A stretch of 64,000 nucleotides of DNA, taken from assembly GCA_020796225.1 (NCBI GenBank), contig CM036753.1:86268203-86332202 (forward strand). Reading direction: 5' to 3'. A program made the translations under genes and the position numbers. Source of the stretch: Arion vulgaris. Lineage: Eukaryota; Mollusca; Gastropoda; Stylommatophora; Arionidae. The notes below the pieces were generated by a model. That model saw nothing but the letters and a program-made list of their open reading frames with translations. It made no database searches and was not told where the DNA came from. Of this stretch, positions 1 to 10,735 are shown in pieces (the stretch's first letter is position 1; every line of letters starts with the position of its first letter).

Positions 1-136
1 GTATCTTGATAAAGTTCAATATTGATATTGCACCAACATTTTTCCTGATATCTTCATTTCTAAACCGGTATCTTTCGTCTGGTTGCTAAAATATCTAGCG
101 TATATCCAAACCATTTTACCATCGTATCTTAATTAA

Positions 137-785
137 AATCATGTCAACTGACAAAGCAAAAGGCTTACCTAACATCCAAGTAAACAATGAAGAACTCCAA
201 TGTGTTCAGAGAGCTACGAATATCTGGGCTCAATAATTAACAATAACGGTGACTGCTCCAAAGAGATCTCAAGAAGATTGGCAATAGCAATCAGAAAGTT
301 AAACACAATGAAGAACATGTGGCAAAGCACCAGCAAAATACTAAAATTAAAAATGTTGAGAGTATGCATTTTCCCAGTGGCTACTTATGGTTGCGAATCA
401 TGGACTATTACACAAAAATTAAGAACCAAAATCCAGTCCTTCTAAACTAAATGCTACAGAAAGATCCTACGAATACCATGGACAGAAAAAGAAAGAACAC
501 ACATGTCCTGAAAGAACTAAATGTTAAAGAGAATTGGCTGATAAACAACATACTATACAGAAAATTACATACTTTGGTCACATCAAGCGCCATGATGGCC
601 TGGAAAGAACAATATTAGAGGGCAGGGTCCCAGGACGCAGAGGCAGACCAAGAAGAAGATGGCTACAAGATATTAAAGAAACCATGACAATGACCATCGA
701 CGAAGTGGGTGAACTGGCAAGAGACAGAATGAATTTCAGATGTGCTGCAAAGAGAGCAACATCCTATAAAGGATACGCACCTTGA
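137..785 (+). pseudogene. LINE reverse transcriptase C-terminal fragment
   Basis: Remnant of a non-LTR retrotransposon polyprotein, downstream of the catalytic palm. The readable parts are a YLGSIINNNG block with EISRRLAIA near 215-275, a YGCESWTI block near 390-415, then after frame breaks YFGHIKRHDGLER and a basic GRRGRPRRRW segment at 570-665, ending in ATSYKGYAP just before a gat-rich tail at about 785-794. These blocks and their order are typical of the region after the FADD box in RTE/CR1-like LINE proteins. At least two frame changes and missing upstream RT and endonuclease domains make it a dead 5'-truncated copy. The same 3' end recurs at 44876-44973. The clade assignment is uncertain; the LINE identity is not. 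Confidence 0.85.
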
Positions 786-823
786 TGATGATGAATCTTA
801 ATTATATTTAAATGTAAATAAAA

Positions 824-1095
824 TTGACCTGTTTCTTGGAAAATGTATCAAAACTCGCAATGAGAGAGTCCTTCCGAACAGAGAAGTTTCAGGGCTGTGA
901 ATCCCACTCGCTGACTAGATTGAGAGAGATGGGTGTCAATATTGGTGAAGCCCAAAAAGAACGACACACTAAATATGCAAGGAGATTGATTAATCAACAT
1001 CGAACTAGCGTGCTGCGCCGCTGGACGCTGCTGGATTTGTTGAGGCGGAGATCAGAGCACCTATGGACATGTCCGGAGTGATATGATAACATAGT
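824..1095 (+). pseudogene. 3' end of an RNase H-type LINE ORF2
   Basis: Short open stretch whose C-terminus reads KERHTKYARRL, then RRWTLLDLLRRRSEHLWTCPE. The nucleotide sequence of the end (ggagatcagagcacctatgg) recurs on the minus strand at 19640-19745 and in part at 21085-21440, where it follows an RNase H-like VPGHTGVVGNERAD motif. I therefore read this as the extreme C-terminus of a LINE ORF2 carrying RNase H. No catalytic residues remain here. It follows the previous LINE fragment by about 40 bases and is probably a separate insertion. Confidence 0.6.
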
Positions 1096-1110
1096 CCTCA
1101 AAAATAACTG

Positions 1111-1344
1111 ATAACTGATCAAAACTTTTAATACAAGAAATGCACGCTGAGTCAAAATAATAACGGGAACATATTATTTAACCTGCAATGTGAACGAACA
1201 GCGCATCAGAGACAGTAAATTGAAAAAGAATTGCAGGAAAATGAAGCCAAGTTCGGAAAAGTTAGGAGACATTTCTATAATAAGTAAGTTAAACATTATC
1301 ACTGACGCATTTTCAATCCAGAATAAAATGTCAGTCTCAGGATA
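1111..1344. other. Unassigned spacer
   Basis: AT-rich sequence between two LINE fragments. No repeat, reading frame or RNA-like structure was recognised. Confidence 0.4.
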
Positions 1345-1768
1345 ATAATGTTAAAGTACAAGTTCTACTGTATGGGTCAGAAACATGGATAACTACTAAA
1401 ATAATAACGTATAAATTGCAAACATTCATCAACTGATGTCTGCGCAAAATAGAGGGACTGAGATGGTATGATAGAGTCACAAATGAGGAACTTGTGGAGA
1501 GAACAAGACATATTCCAGTGAACCAAGAGGTTATAAAAGACGCTGGCGCTAGATAGGACACTGCGAAAACCGGAGAGGAATATAACAAGAAGGGTCATTT
1601 TCAGGAACCCGCAGGGACAGCGAAAGAAGGGAAGGCCGAGTAATACATGGGGAGGGGATTTGAAGGTAGAGATCAGCAATATAAAGAAGAGTTAGAAGCA
1701 GCTGAGGACGTAGCTAGAATAGGAAGATTGACATAAGTTGTTGAGGGCATATACTAATCCGAGTTACA
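1345..1768 (+). pseudogene. LINE C-terminal fragment with (GA)n tail
   Basis: Translating the plus strand gives VLLYGSETW near 1355, then KLQTFIN, RWYDRVTNEELVERTRHIPV and a KKGRPSNTW-like segment, interrupted by stops and frameshifts. These are the post-palm blocks of non-LTR reverse transcriptases. A paralogue of the same family lies on the minus strand at 56723-57160 and can be aligned along its whole length. Both copies end in a (GA)n microsatellite, which I take as the 3' tail of this LINE family. 5'-truncated and inactive. Confidence 0.8.
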
Positions 1769-1773
1769 AAGAC

Positions 1774-1805
<32 letters not shown>

Positions 1806-1806
1806 G
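1769..1806 (+). repeat. (GA)n microsatellite, LINE 3' tail
   Basis: A run of GA dinucleotides with one AA interruption directly after the LINE fragment. The matching family copy at 56.7 kb ends in the same motif, so it is probably the retrotransposon tail rather than an independent microsatellite. Confidence 0.7.
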
Positions 1807-1810
1807 ATAG

Positions 1811-2239
1811 GAGAGAGAACTCGTATAATGAAGAACATTGATTGCCTAATTTGATTTTTTTTCGATGTGTCAAGCCTCTTTTAAAACCTCAGCATTTGTT
1901 GTTGTTTTTTCCCTGTCTACGTCGTCTGTGAATTCCGATGATCTTATTTACTGTTCATTGTTAATTGCATTTGTTTAATAGACTATCTGAGTAGTGTCTT
2001 TCTTCATTACTTCACGTGTTTAATGAGCCATGCAAAAGCACAATATCAATCTGTTTCGTGAAGTATGTGGAATTGATTGCCTGCTAACAACAGGTGCATA
2101 AGCTGGTATCTTTGATGGTGACATTCTGAAGCAATACAGTTGTTTCTGCAATCGGTAAATCTTACAGATCAAAAGGGTAATGTACGTGTCGTGTCTGTTT
2201 GTTCCTATAAAAATTTGACATAATTTGACATACGAGAAT
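1811..2239. other. Unassigned AT-rich spacer
   Basis: No coding or repeat signature was recognised. The short frames here lack any domain. Confidence 0.4.
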
Positions 2240-2402
2240 TTACCTGACGAGAGTATTGCACAAAGCAATAACTCCGTACCCCGTAATAATTCTAGGGATC
2301 TCTGTAAAATATGCACACGTGAACAGAACGACATGGTCCGGATTCCAGCCTACGATCTTCTTAACGCAAGGCAACGACTTAACCACTAAGCCACAGAGCT
2401 AA
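2240..2402 (-). mobile_element. tRNA-derived SINE, family D, copy 1
   Basis: On the minus strand the head reads TGGCTTAGTGGTTAAG, a good pol III A-box, followed about 40 bases on by GGCTGGAATCC, a B-box with one or two mismatches. The body shares ggatctctgt and gtattgcacaaagca blocks with four other copies (11785-12048, 34862-35275, 53450-53735, 60838-60995). Its 5' end touches the start of the 35-bp satellite with no spacer of more than a few bases. The 3' boundary is approximate. Confidence 0.75.
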
Positions 2403-5400
2403 TAAGTCCTTGTAACTATGTCAGTGTACTTGCCTCTTCTATCCTTGTAACTATGTCAGTGTACTTGCCTCTTCTATCCCTTTTAACTATGTGAGTTACT
2501 TGCCTCTTCTATCCTTGTAACTATGTCAGTGTACTTGCCTCTTCTATCCTTGTAACTATGTGAGTTTACTTGCCTCTTCTATCCTTGTAACTATATCAGT
2601 GTACTTGTCTCTTCTATCCTTGTAACTATGTGAGTATACTTGTCTCTTCTATCCTTGTAACTATGTGAGTTTACTTGCCTCTTCTATCCTTGTAACTATG
2701 TCAGTGTACTTGCCTCTTCTATCCTTGTAACTATGTCAGTGTACTTGCCTCTTCTATCCTTGTAACTATGTGAGTTTACTTGCCTCTTCTATCCTTGTAA
2801 CTATGTCAGTGTACTTGTCTCTTCTATCCTTGTAACTATGTGAGTTTACTTGCCTCTTCTATCCTTGTAACTATGTCAGTGTACTTGTCTCTTCTATCCT
2901 TGTAACTATGTGAGTATACTTGTCTCTTCTATCCTTGTAACTATGTGAGTTTACTTGCCTCTTCTATCCTTGTAACTATGTCAGTGTACTTGTCTCTTCT
3001 ATCCTTGTAACTATGTGAGTATACTTGTCTTTTCTATCCTTGTAACTATGTGAGTTTACTTGCCTCTTCTATCCTTGTAACTATGTCAGTGTACTTGTCT
3101 CTTCTATCCTTGTAACTATGTGAGTGTACTTGTCTCTTCTATCCTTGCAACTATGTGAGTGTACTTATCTCTTCTATTCTTGCAACTATGCAGTGTACTG
3201 TCTCTTCTATTCTGCAACTATGCAGGTACTTGTCTCTTCTATCCTTGTAACTATGTAGTGTACTTGTCTCTTCTATCCTTGTAACTATGCAGAATACTTG
3301 TCTCTTCTATTCTTGTAACTATCGAGTGTACTTGTCTCTTCTATCCTTGTAACTATGTGAGTGTACTTGTCTCTTCTATCCTTGCAACTATGCGAGTGTA
3401 CTTGTCTCTTCTATCCTTGTAACTATGTGAGTGTACTTGTCTCTTCTATCCTTGTAACTATGAGTATACTTGTCTCTTCTATCCTTGTAACTATGTCAGT
3501 GTACTTGTCTCTTCTATCCTTGTAACTATGTGAGTTTACTTGTCTCTTCTATCCTTGTAACTATGTGAGTGTACTTGTCTCTTCTATCCTTGCAACTATG
3601 CGAGTGTACTTATCTCTTCTATTCTTGCAACTATGCGAGTGTACTTGTCTCTTCTATTCTTGCAACTATGCGAGTGTACTTGTCTCTTCTATCCTTGTAA
3701 CTATGTGAGTGTACTTGTCTCTTCTATCCTTGTAACTATGCGAGAATACTTGTCTCTTCTATTCTTGTAACTATGTGAGTGTACTTGTCTCTTCTATCCT
3801 TGTAACTATGTGAGTGTACTTGTCTCTTCTATCCTTGCAACTATGCGAGTGTACTTGTCTCTTCTATCCTTGTAACTATGTGAGTGTACTTGTCTCTTCT
3901 ACCCTTGTAACTATGCGAGTATACTTGTCTCTTCTATCCTTGTAACTATGCGAGTGTACTTGTCTCTTCTATCCTTGTAACTATGTGAGTGTACTTGTTA
4001 TATCTATTCTTGTAACTATGCGAGTGTACTTGTCTCTTCTATCCTTGTAACTATGTGAGTGTACTTGTCTCTTCTATCCTTGTAACTATGTAGAATACTT
4101 GTCTCTTCTATCCTTGCAACTATGAGTGTACTTGTCTCTTCTATTCTTGTAACTATGGAGTGTACTTGTCTCTTCTATCCTTGTAACTATGCGAGAATAC
4201 TTGTCTCTTCTATTCTTGTAACTATGAGGTACTTGTCTCTTCTATCCTTGTAACTATGGAGTGTGCTTGTCTCTTCTATCCTTGCAACTATGCAGTGTAC
4301 TTGTCTCTTCTATCCTTGTAACTATGTGAGTGTACTTGTCTCTTCTATCCTTGTAACTATCCGAGTATACTTGTCTCTTCTATCCTTGTAACTATGCGAG
4401 TGTACTTGTCTCTTCTATCCTTGTAACTATGTGAGTGTACTTATTATATCTATTCTTGTAACTATGCTAGTGTACTTGTCTCTTCTATCCTTGTAACTAT
4501 GTGAGTGTACTTGTCTCTTCTATCCTTGTAACTATGTGAGTATACTTGTCTCTTCTATCCTTGTAACTATGCGAGTGTACTTGTCTCTTCTATCCTTGTA
4601 ACTATGCGAGTGTACTTGTCTCTTCTATCCTTGTAACTATGTGAGTGTACTTGTCTCTTCTATCATTGTAACTATGCGAGTGTACTTGTCTCTTCTATCA
4701 TTGTAACTATGCGAGTGTACTTGTCTCTTCTATCCTTGTAACTATGCGAGTGTACTTGTCTCTTCTATCCTTGTAACTATGTGAGTGTACTTGTCTCTTC
4801 TATCCTTGCAACTATGCGAGTGTACTTGTCTCTTCTATCCTTGTAACTATGTGAGTGTACTTGTCTCTTCTATCCTTGTAACTATGCGAGTATACTTGTC
4901 TCTTCTATCCTTGTAACTATGCGAGTGTACTTGTCTCTTCTATCCTTGTAACTATGTGAGTGTACTTGTTATATCTATTCTGTAACTATGAGTGTACTTG
5001 TCTCTTCTATCCTTGTAACTATGTGAGTGTACTTGTCTCTTCTATCCTTGTAACTATGCGAGAATACTTGTCTCTTCTATTCTTGTAACTATGCGAGTGT
5101 ACTTGTCTCTTCTATCCTTGTAACTATGTGAGTGTACTTGTCTCTTCTATCCTTGCAACTATGCGAGTGTACTTGTCTCTTCTATTCTTGTAACTATGCG
5201 AGTGTACTTGTCTCTTCTATTCTTGTAACTATGCGAGGTACTTGTCTCTCTATCCTTGTAACTATGTGAGTGTACTTGTCTCTTCTATCCTTGCAACTAT
5301 GCGAGTGTACTTGTCTCTTCTATTCTTGTAACTATGCGAGTGTACTTGTCTCTTCTATCCTTGTAACTATGCGAGAATACTTGTCTCTTCTATTCTTGTA

Positions 5401-5935
5401 ACTATGTGAGTGTACTTGTCTCTTCTATCCTTGTAACTATGTGAGTGTACTTGTCTCTTCTATCCTTGTAACTATGTGAGTATACTTGTCTCTTCTATCC
5501 TTGTAACTATGTGAGTGTACTTGTCTCTTCTATCCTTGTAACTATGCGAGTGTACTTGTCTCTTCTATCCTTGTAACTATGTGAGTGTACTTGTCTCTTC
5601 TATCATTGTAACTATGCGAGTGTACTTGTCTCTTCTATCATTGTAACTATGCGAGTGTACTTGTCTCTTCTATCCTTGTAACTATGCGAGTGTACTTGTC
5701 TCTTCTATCCTTGTAACTATGTGAGTGTACTTGTCTCTTCTATCCTTGTAACTATGCGAGTGTACTTGTCTCTTCTATTCTGCAACTATGCAGTGTAATT
5801 GTCTCTTCTATTCTTGTAACTATGTGAGTGTACTTGTCTCTTCTATTCCAGTAACTATGCGAGTGTACTTGTCTCTTCTATTCCAGTAAATATGCGAGTG
5901 TACTTGTCACATTTGTTCCAGTAACTATGCGAACT
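2403..5935 (+). repeat. 35-bp satellite, about 100 copies
   Basis: The unit is approximately ccttgtaactatgtgagtgt followed by acttgtctcttctat, with an exact 35-base period over most of the 3.5 kb. Variable sites are tcagtg/tgagtg/cgagtg, cctt/cttt and gcct/gtct. Units near the left end carry the tcag and gcct forms while the rest carry cgag/tgag and gtct, so the array has subfamilies. Clusters of one- to three-base deletions occur at about 3185-3330 and 4090-4320. It has no coding capacity. Confidence 0.97.
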
Positions 5936-6020
5936 TGCTCAGTTGTACCTTCTATTGCTTTAGATTATTTGATGTATCTGATAATTGTCAATACGATATA
6001 TTTAAATATACTATATGTTT

Positions 6021-6190
6021 AACCGGTAAAATCGAGGGTAGACGAGACAGAGGAAGACAGAGAGAGAACATTTTGGATAGCCTGACTTCATGGCACGGTA
6101 GAGTTGATAGCAAGCACCAAAGACAGAGATTTGTGGAGATCCATGATCGCCTACGCCAGCCGGCACGGCACGCCACCTGATGATAATGAT
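6021..6190 (+). pseudogene. LINE C-terminal tail fragment
   Basis: The plus strand reads TGKIEGRRDRGRQRENILDS then LTSWHGR, then after a frame change DRDLWRSMIAYASRHGT, and ends in a gatgataatga tail. This basic segment plus the RDLWR.MIAYA end is a familiar LINE ORF terminus and recurs at 13195-13500. Only the last 50 or so residues remain. It sits 85 bases past the right edge of the 35-bp satellite. Confidence 0.8.
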
Positions 6191-6814
6191 ATGTTTATTT
6201 GTAGATTTGTGTTTATATCATGTGCATGTATTGTGCTAGCGTGTATATATGAGTATGTATGTGCAAATATGATTATATTAAAAAATTCAGCAATTGATGA
6301 TGATGGATATGTATCTCGTTAGCCATTATTTAGCATACAAATAACACATAACTGTTCATATAATATGTTTCTGCTTATACGTGCATTATTGCATTGTTCT
6401 GATGAGTGCACAAAAACGTTTCACTAAAATAAATGTGCAAAATTGTGTGCACAAAAGTATGTAAATGGCGCCAATTGTTCTCGATATCAGCTTTATATTC
6501 AAATGATCTCACATAAATCAGACATCCGACAGAGATCATTAGGCTAATAACACAAGCATGTTCTAATGCATGAGAATCGATTCAAAGCAAAATTGTAAAA
6601 CAAGTTTCAGAAGCTGCTTAGCTACTTGTCTTTGTGAGTTAAAACTGCTACCGTGATGCGAACGTTCCCGTTTTCATGTTTTTTCCGCATTAACTTTATG
6701 TGTCAGAGTCTTGTTTCAAAATGTCTTCACTTTCTCCCTACTTTCTATAGACTTTATTTTCTTCTCTCTACTTCCTCTCAGTTTTTGTACCTTTAGAAGT
6801 TAACATGCGAGTTC
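6191..6814. other. Unassigned AT-rich spacer
   Basis: No recognisable gene, repeat or RNA. Confidence 0.4.
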
Positions 6815-6892
6815 TCTGTGTGTGTATGTGTATGTATATATATATATATATATATGTATGGCTGCGTGTGTGCGTGTCTATGTGTGTGCGTG

Positions 6893-6941
<49 letters not shown>

Positions 6942-6975
6942 ATGTGTATATATGTGTGGTGTATATGTATATATA

Positions 6976-7014
<39 letters not shown>

Positions 7015-7016
7015 TG
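6815..7016. repeat. Compound (TG)n/(TA)n microsatellite
   Basis: Alternating TG-rich and TA-rich blocks over 200 bases. The frames spanning it on both strands encode only YIYI and CVCV runs and are low-complexity artefacts. Confidence 0.95.
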
Positions 7017-7128
7017 TATGTATGTTAACTTGCATCCGTGCGCGTGTGTATGTGTGCGTCAACGAGTTCGAGAGTTAGACATTAAGTTTAGTCATTCCAG
7101 ACATTATCGTCTTCCTGGTTTGTGTGGG

Positions 7129-7322
7129 TTTTTTTCCCGATCCAGACGCACTTGAGCTTTCAGCTCTTCGGCTCATTGCCTTGGAAATCGTAACACTCGG
7201 TTTGGTGTCATGAACACCGTAAATCTGGAGAACTTGTTGCTTTTCTGCCAGCCCGCGGAAATGAACCGCCCTCACAGGAGGCTTGTCACCTCGTCGTCCA
7301 ACGCGCTACGAACACGCTGGGC
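7129..7322 (-). mobile_element. tRNA-derived SINE, family C, copy 1
   Basis: Minus-strand head begins gcccagcgtgttcgtagcgc and carries a degenerate B-box near ggcggttcatttccgcgg, with the body ending in gatccagacg and a T-run on the plus strand (the A-tail). It matches copies at 14432-14627 (minus) and 33260-33450 (plus) over their whole length. The plus copy has the best B-box. It includes a frame that looks coding (NTVNLENL), which is only SINE sequence. No flush target-site duplication was found. Confidence 0.8.
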
Positions 7323-7870
7323 ATGCGTGTGTCGTCTTCGTAGTAGTAAGAGAAGATATAATCATCAACTTCTCATGGGTACGGTGAGCAAATGGACTTT
7401 GGGATGCTGCTGCAGCGGAGGACAGAGCACGAATGGGAATGCCCATTGTGCCATGATGTCGAATCAACTATAAATATAACATATATATATATATAACCAC
7501 ACAAGTTTGACACTAGAATTTAGACAGAGCAAAACAGAAAACAAGAACACATGGTAACTCAACAGTAGAAATACGAATTGATGAAGTTGAATTACAGCAA
7601 GTAACAATAAACATCTGTCAACCGACGAAGGATGTAAAAAATGTAGCTAACAGTTCCAGGGAGTATAGAAATTGGCAAAGACGTCTTCGCTGCAATAAAG
7701 AAGAGAAAACAACCAGTACAGTCCACACATATGTTGTTGATGATGTTTATTCCGAACCACAACAGATGTACGTACATGTGTTTACAAACAAGAAAGTTAG
7801 AAAGTAGATGAGAAGGAATAAAAAGTATGGACTGAGTTGTGCTAATATTATTGAGATGTTCATGCTAATG

Positions 7871-7874
<4 letters not shown>
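7323..7874. other. Unassigned spacer with TA tract
   Basis: Includes a short TA run near 7480-7494. Nothing else was recognised. Confidence 0.4.

Positions 7875-7921
<47 letters not shown>
7875..7921. repeat. (TC)n microsatellite
   Basis: Near-perfect dinucleotide run of about 23 units. Confidence 0.97.
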
Positions 7922-7926
<5 letters not shown>

Positions 7927-8064
7927 TCTAGCCACATACTTAACAGTGTTAAGTTACATTCTTGTTATTGATAGGAAACATAGAAGATTTGAATTTTGCA
8001 AATTATAATGCTTGTTAAGAAAATAAAATTAGGTTTGCAAAGAAAAACAGACAACTTGTCATAT

Positions 8065-8720
8065 ATGGGTCAAAAATTGAACAACAGATAAACTAAGATA
8101 AAACAAATACAATGAAATCTATAACAAGTAATGCATATATCAAGCTGAAATCCAAAATGATTTTTTTTAAAACAAAGCAGCTTGATTATTTAGTTAGCAA
8201 TATAAACTGCATAGGAAATTCAAAACAAAATGATTATGCAACAGGCTGTCAAATCAACACCAGCTTTTAAAAGCTTCAATAAAATATGGAATTTTAAGTT
8301 ATATAGTTTTAAAACTAAATTACGAATTTTGTATTCCAACGTTGTCTCAGTACTAACCAACGTCAGCGAGAATTGGAAAATGAATAAAGATATAGTAAGC
8401 AAGTTTAAACATTTGAAAATAGATGTCTGCGAAAAATAATGAATATAAAATTAGACAAATTCAGAAGTGATGAAATCAGAGAAATGTCGGGCCAAATACT
8501 AGTAAACAACTGGTATAAGAAAGAGAAGATAAAGATGTGTTTGGCATACTCTGTGAAATGATAAAAATCACAGCGAATATATGGAAAGGGGGCAAATTGT
8601 TCACGAAGGAAAGGATGCCTCAGAGAGCCCTCAAACGAACTTAACTTAGAAACGAGACGAGAAATACCGGACTCACTTCCTTAGAAGAGATTGGGGTCAA
8701 AGGCGCAAGGAAGCGGCGCG
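8065..8720 (+). pseudogene. LINE reverse transcriptase post-palm fragment
   Basis: A 69-codon frame at 8230-8439 reads FNKIWNFKLYSFKTKLRILY then SNVVSVL and ENWKMNKD. This corresponds to the LNKIW...K.KLRLFNSNV.SVLLYGSETWK block found after the FADD motif of many LINE proteins. Upstream, at 8065-8140, degraded sequence aligns with the region just after FADD in the better copy at 16090-17580. Downstream the frame is broken but retains an ARKRRARIREM-like basic end. A dead fragment of the same group as the 16-17.6 kb copy. Confidence 0.7.
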
Positions 8721-8739
8721 CCAGGATTAGAGAGATGGC

Positions 8740-8850
8740 TCTAGTCTCCTGCTCTCACCTCCACGTGGTGACCCTGGTAACAGACGGTGGTTCCGGTCTG
8801 GCCAAGAGGACAGGTGCTGTGGGAGAGCTACTCTGGGGCAAGTAGAGATG
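8740..8850 (-). repeat. Dispersed repeat F, copy 1
   Basis: The reverse complement of ctccacgtggtgaccctggt and what follows (aacagacggtggttccggtc, gagagctact) matches 22911-23010 in the same order: gtagctctcc, ccagacaggaacc, tctgtttccagggtcaccac, ttggaggtgag. Shorter relics lie at 32560-32640 and 33950-34020. Probably a SINE or other short retroelement; the class is not determined. Confidence 0.6.
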
Positions 8851-8999
8851 CAAAGATAGTCATGCTTGATGGCATCCGCCCGCAACCCAGACGACGAACT
8901 CCGAGAGTGACTATTAATGCTCGCCTCTCCCTGATGATGGGAAAAACTAGAACGACACATGAGGAACCTCGCGGGGCGGAACTCGGAGCTAACGCTTTC

Positions 9000-9400
9000 T
9001 CTCTCTTGGTGCATTTCTCTTGAGCCGATGAGAATGCCGGGTGATGAGTTGGGCAGCGCGTTGGTCCACATGGGTCAAAAGTTCGAATCAAAACCATTGA
9101 AGGGACGTTGGCCCGCGTGAGGCGAAATTCGAAGCCCAAGCATACTCTCTTTAGCCACCACTCTAGAGCCGATGAGTATGCTGAGTGCCGAGTTTAACCG
9201 CAAGCTGGGTCACATATGTCAAAACACTGACCCCCGTCACAGACATGGGGGCACGACTCAAAGCCATTGAAGAGACGTTGGCCCGCGTGGGGCGAAATTC
9301 GGAGCCCAAGCATGCTCTCTCTTGACGTACTCTCTTGAGCCAATGAGTGTGCTGTGCGATGAGTTGAGTTGCACGTGGGGAACATGGGTAGAAGTCGGAT
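9000..9400 (+). repeat. Three diverged 145-170 bp tandem copies, SINE-like
   Basis: Three copies start with gagccgatgag or gagccaatgag at 9022, 9166 and 9337, and share ccattgaagrgacgttggcc and ggcgaaattcg. The first contains caaaagttcgaatc at about 9076-9089, which resembles a pol III B-box. The region is clearly GC-richer than its surroundings. Long minus-strand frames across it carry no domain and reflect composition. Confidence 0.65.
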
Positions 9401-9518
9401 AGCCGAGTAGGAATTGACGGAAATGGTGAGGTAGGCACAAGGGCAGAGCGAGTACGCACGCTGGCAAAGTCACAGTGGGCTCCATCGAGGGGCAGGCCGG
9501 CACGGCAAGAGGGTGTTC

Positions 9519-9690
9519 GTCCCACCCACATGAGTAGAACAACTGGAAAGCCCAACAGAAGCAAAACCAGTGCACGCGCGGCGGCAGCGCGGCAGCAAGC
9601 GCAGGCAGAAGGAAGGCAGGGTGTGCGTCCCACCCAAATGTACAGAACAACTGGAAAGCCCAGCAGAGGCAAAGCCAGTGCACGTTTCCG
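9519..9690 (+). repeat. Two-copy 108-bp tandem duplication
   Basis: The block gtcccaccca followed by acaactggaaagcccarcag and gccagtgcacg appears at 9519 and again at 9627. GC-rich and without coding features. Confidence 0.8.
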
Positions 9691-9889
9691 CTCGCTGGGA
9701 ACTACTGCTGCCTTGTAGTTGATTGTGGACAATCAAAGGCTAGCGGAGCAAACCGAAAACAAACCTGAACGGGAGGCAAACCAAGGTGTTCATTAAAACG
9801 ACAGCTTTTGCTGGGCAGATGGCGTTCATAAGCCCGGGAGGGCAGGCCGTCTAAGGGTCGCTGCCCTGAAAGAAAATAGCAACCCACTG

Positions 9890-10025
9890 CCTTGTGGGTT
9901 ACGGCTGGGGACAGTCAAAGGCTAGCGGAGAGCGAACCGCACACAATAGCTGGCTGAAATCGAACACCCCACCGAAGGATAAGCAACTGTGCTCAAATAG
10001 GTGCTGAAGGTTGGTGCACGCACAT
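9890..10025 (+). mobile_element. Partial SINE, family A, copy 3
   Basis: Contains gcggagagcgaaccg, gctggctgaaa, ccgaaggataagca and gtgctgaag in the order found in the full family A copy at 16386-16717. The conserved head (gagtggttaccgggg) is absent, so this is a diverged or 5'-incomplete copy. A related piece, ggctagcggagcaaaccg, lies at 9740-9757. Confidence 0.6.
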
Positions 10026-10084
10026 TACGTTCTGATGTTTGATAGTTTAGATATCACAATAAGAATGTTAAAAACTAGCCTAGA

Positions 10085-10185
10085 ACGATCGAAAGGAGGA
10101 GAAGAGATTGACCATGTTGCCCAGGATAGAGCGAAATTAATATATTTCTTACAGACCCTATGTAACGTATAAAGGTCGTAGAGAA
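10085..10185 (+). pseudogene. LINE extreme 3' coding end
   Basis: Reads EEEIDHVAQDRAK then LQTLCNV and a stop, followed by ccctatgtaacgtataaagg. The same protein end and 3' sequence occur at 17480-17580 and, inverted, at 30478-30720. This is the C-terminal dozen residues of one LINE family. Confidence 0.65.
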
Positions 10186-10600
10186 TACAACAACTGTAAC
10201 AGTGGGGTGGGGTGATGAGGTTATTATGAGTGTTCTATAAATGAATCATGAGTGACATACTGGTTCTGTAGACGTCTTGAATGCTCTTTTTCTATTCTAT
10301 TATTTGACCACGCACCACTGGTATCTATACTAGAATAAAATTCGCTGCAGGTGTCTTGAAGATTTATATTTTTGCTGTTATAATAACAAGAGAATCTCTC
10401 TCTCCAAATCAATCATAAATGCACCCAATACCTGATAATGGTCAATCAAACTTTAATTCCTCTCTCAGCTATTCTTACTGAGAATTTCATCATTAAACAT
10501 GAATTAATATAACAATCATATAGAAATCAATAAGTCTCGAGAGATCTCAGGGCTTCACAGAAAAATACCCTGTCCGATGAAGAAAAATCAAACTCAATCC
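10186..10600. other. Unassigned AT-rich spacer
   Basis: Nothing recognised. Confidence 0.4.
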
Positions 10601-10735
10601 AACTCACAATTCCATAGTCTTCGCTACTCCGACCTCACAATTCCATAGTCTCCCACTGCTCAATGCCATCCGACCTCCACAATTCCATAGTCTCCGATAC
10701 TCCGACCTCACAATTCCATAGTCTCCGATACTCCA
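10600..10735 (+). repeat. Short tandem repeat, four copies of about 30 bp
   Basis: The block cacaattccatagtct occurs at 10605, 10635, 10678 and 10709, spaced by 30, 43 and 31 bases, with ccgatactccgacct between copies. Confidence 0.85.

Noticed and set aside
2403..5935. CRISPR-like regular array
   Set aside because: Units are contiguous with no unique spacers, and the context is eukaryotic.
7210..7473. Protein-like frame with NTVNLENL and CQPAEMN (also 14347-14637 and 33246-33506)
   Set aside because: The frame lies inside SINE family C and recurs only because the SINE is repeated.
9163..9732. 189-codon minus-strand frame
   Set aside because: It spans diverged tandem copies in a GC-richer region. 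Internal repetition follows the DNA repeat, and no domain is recognisable.
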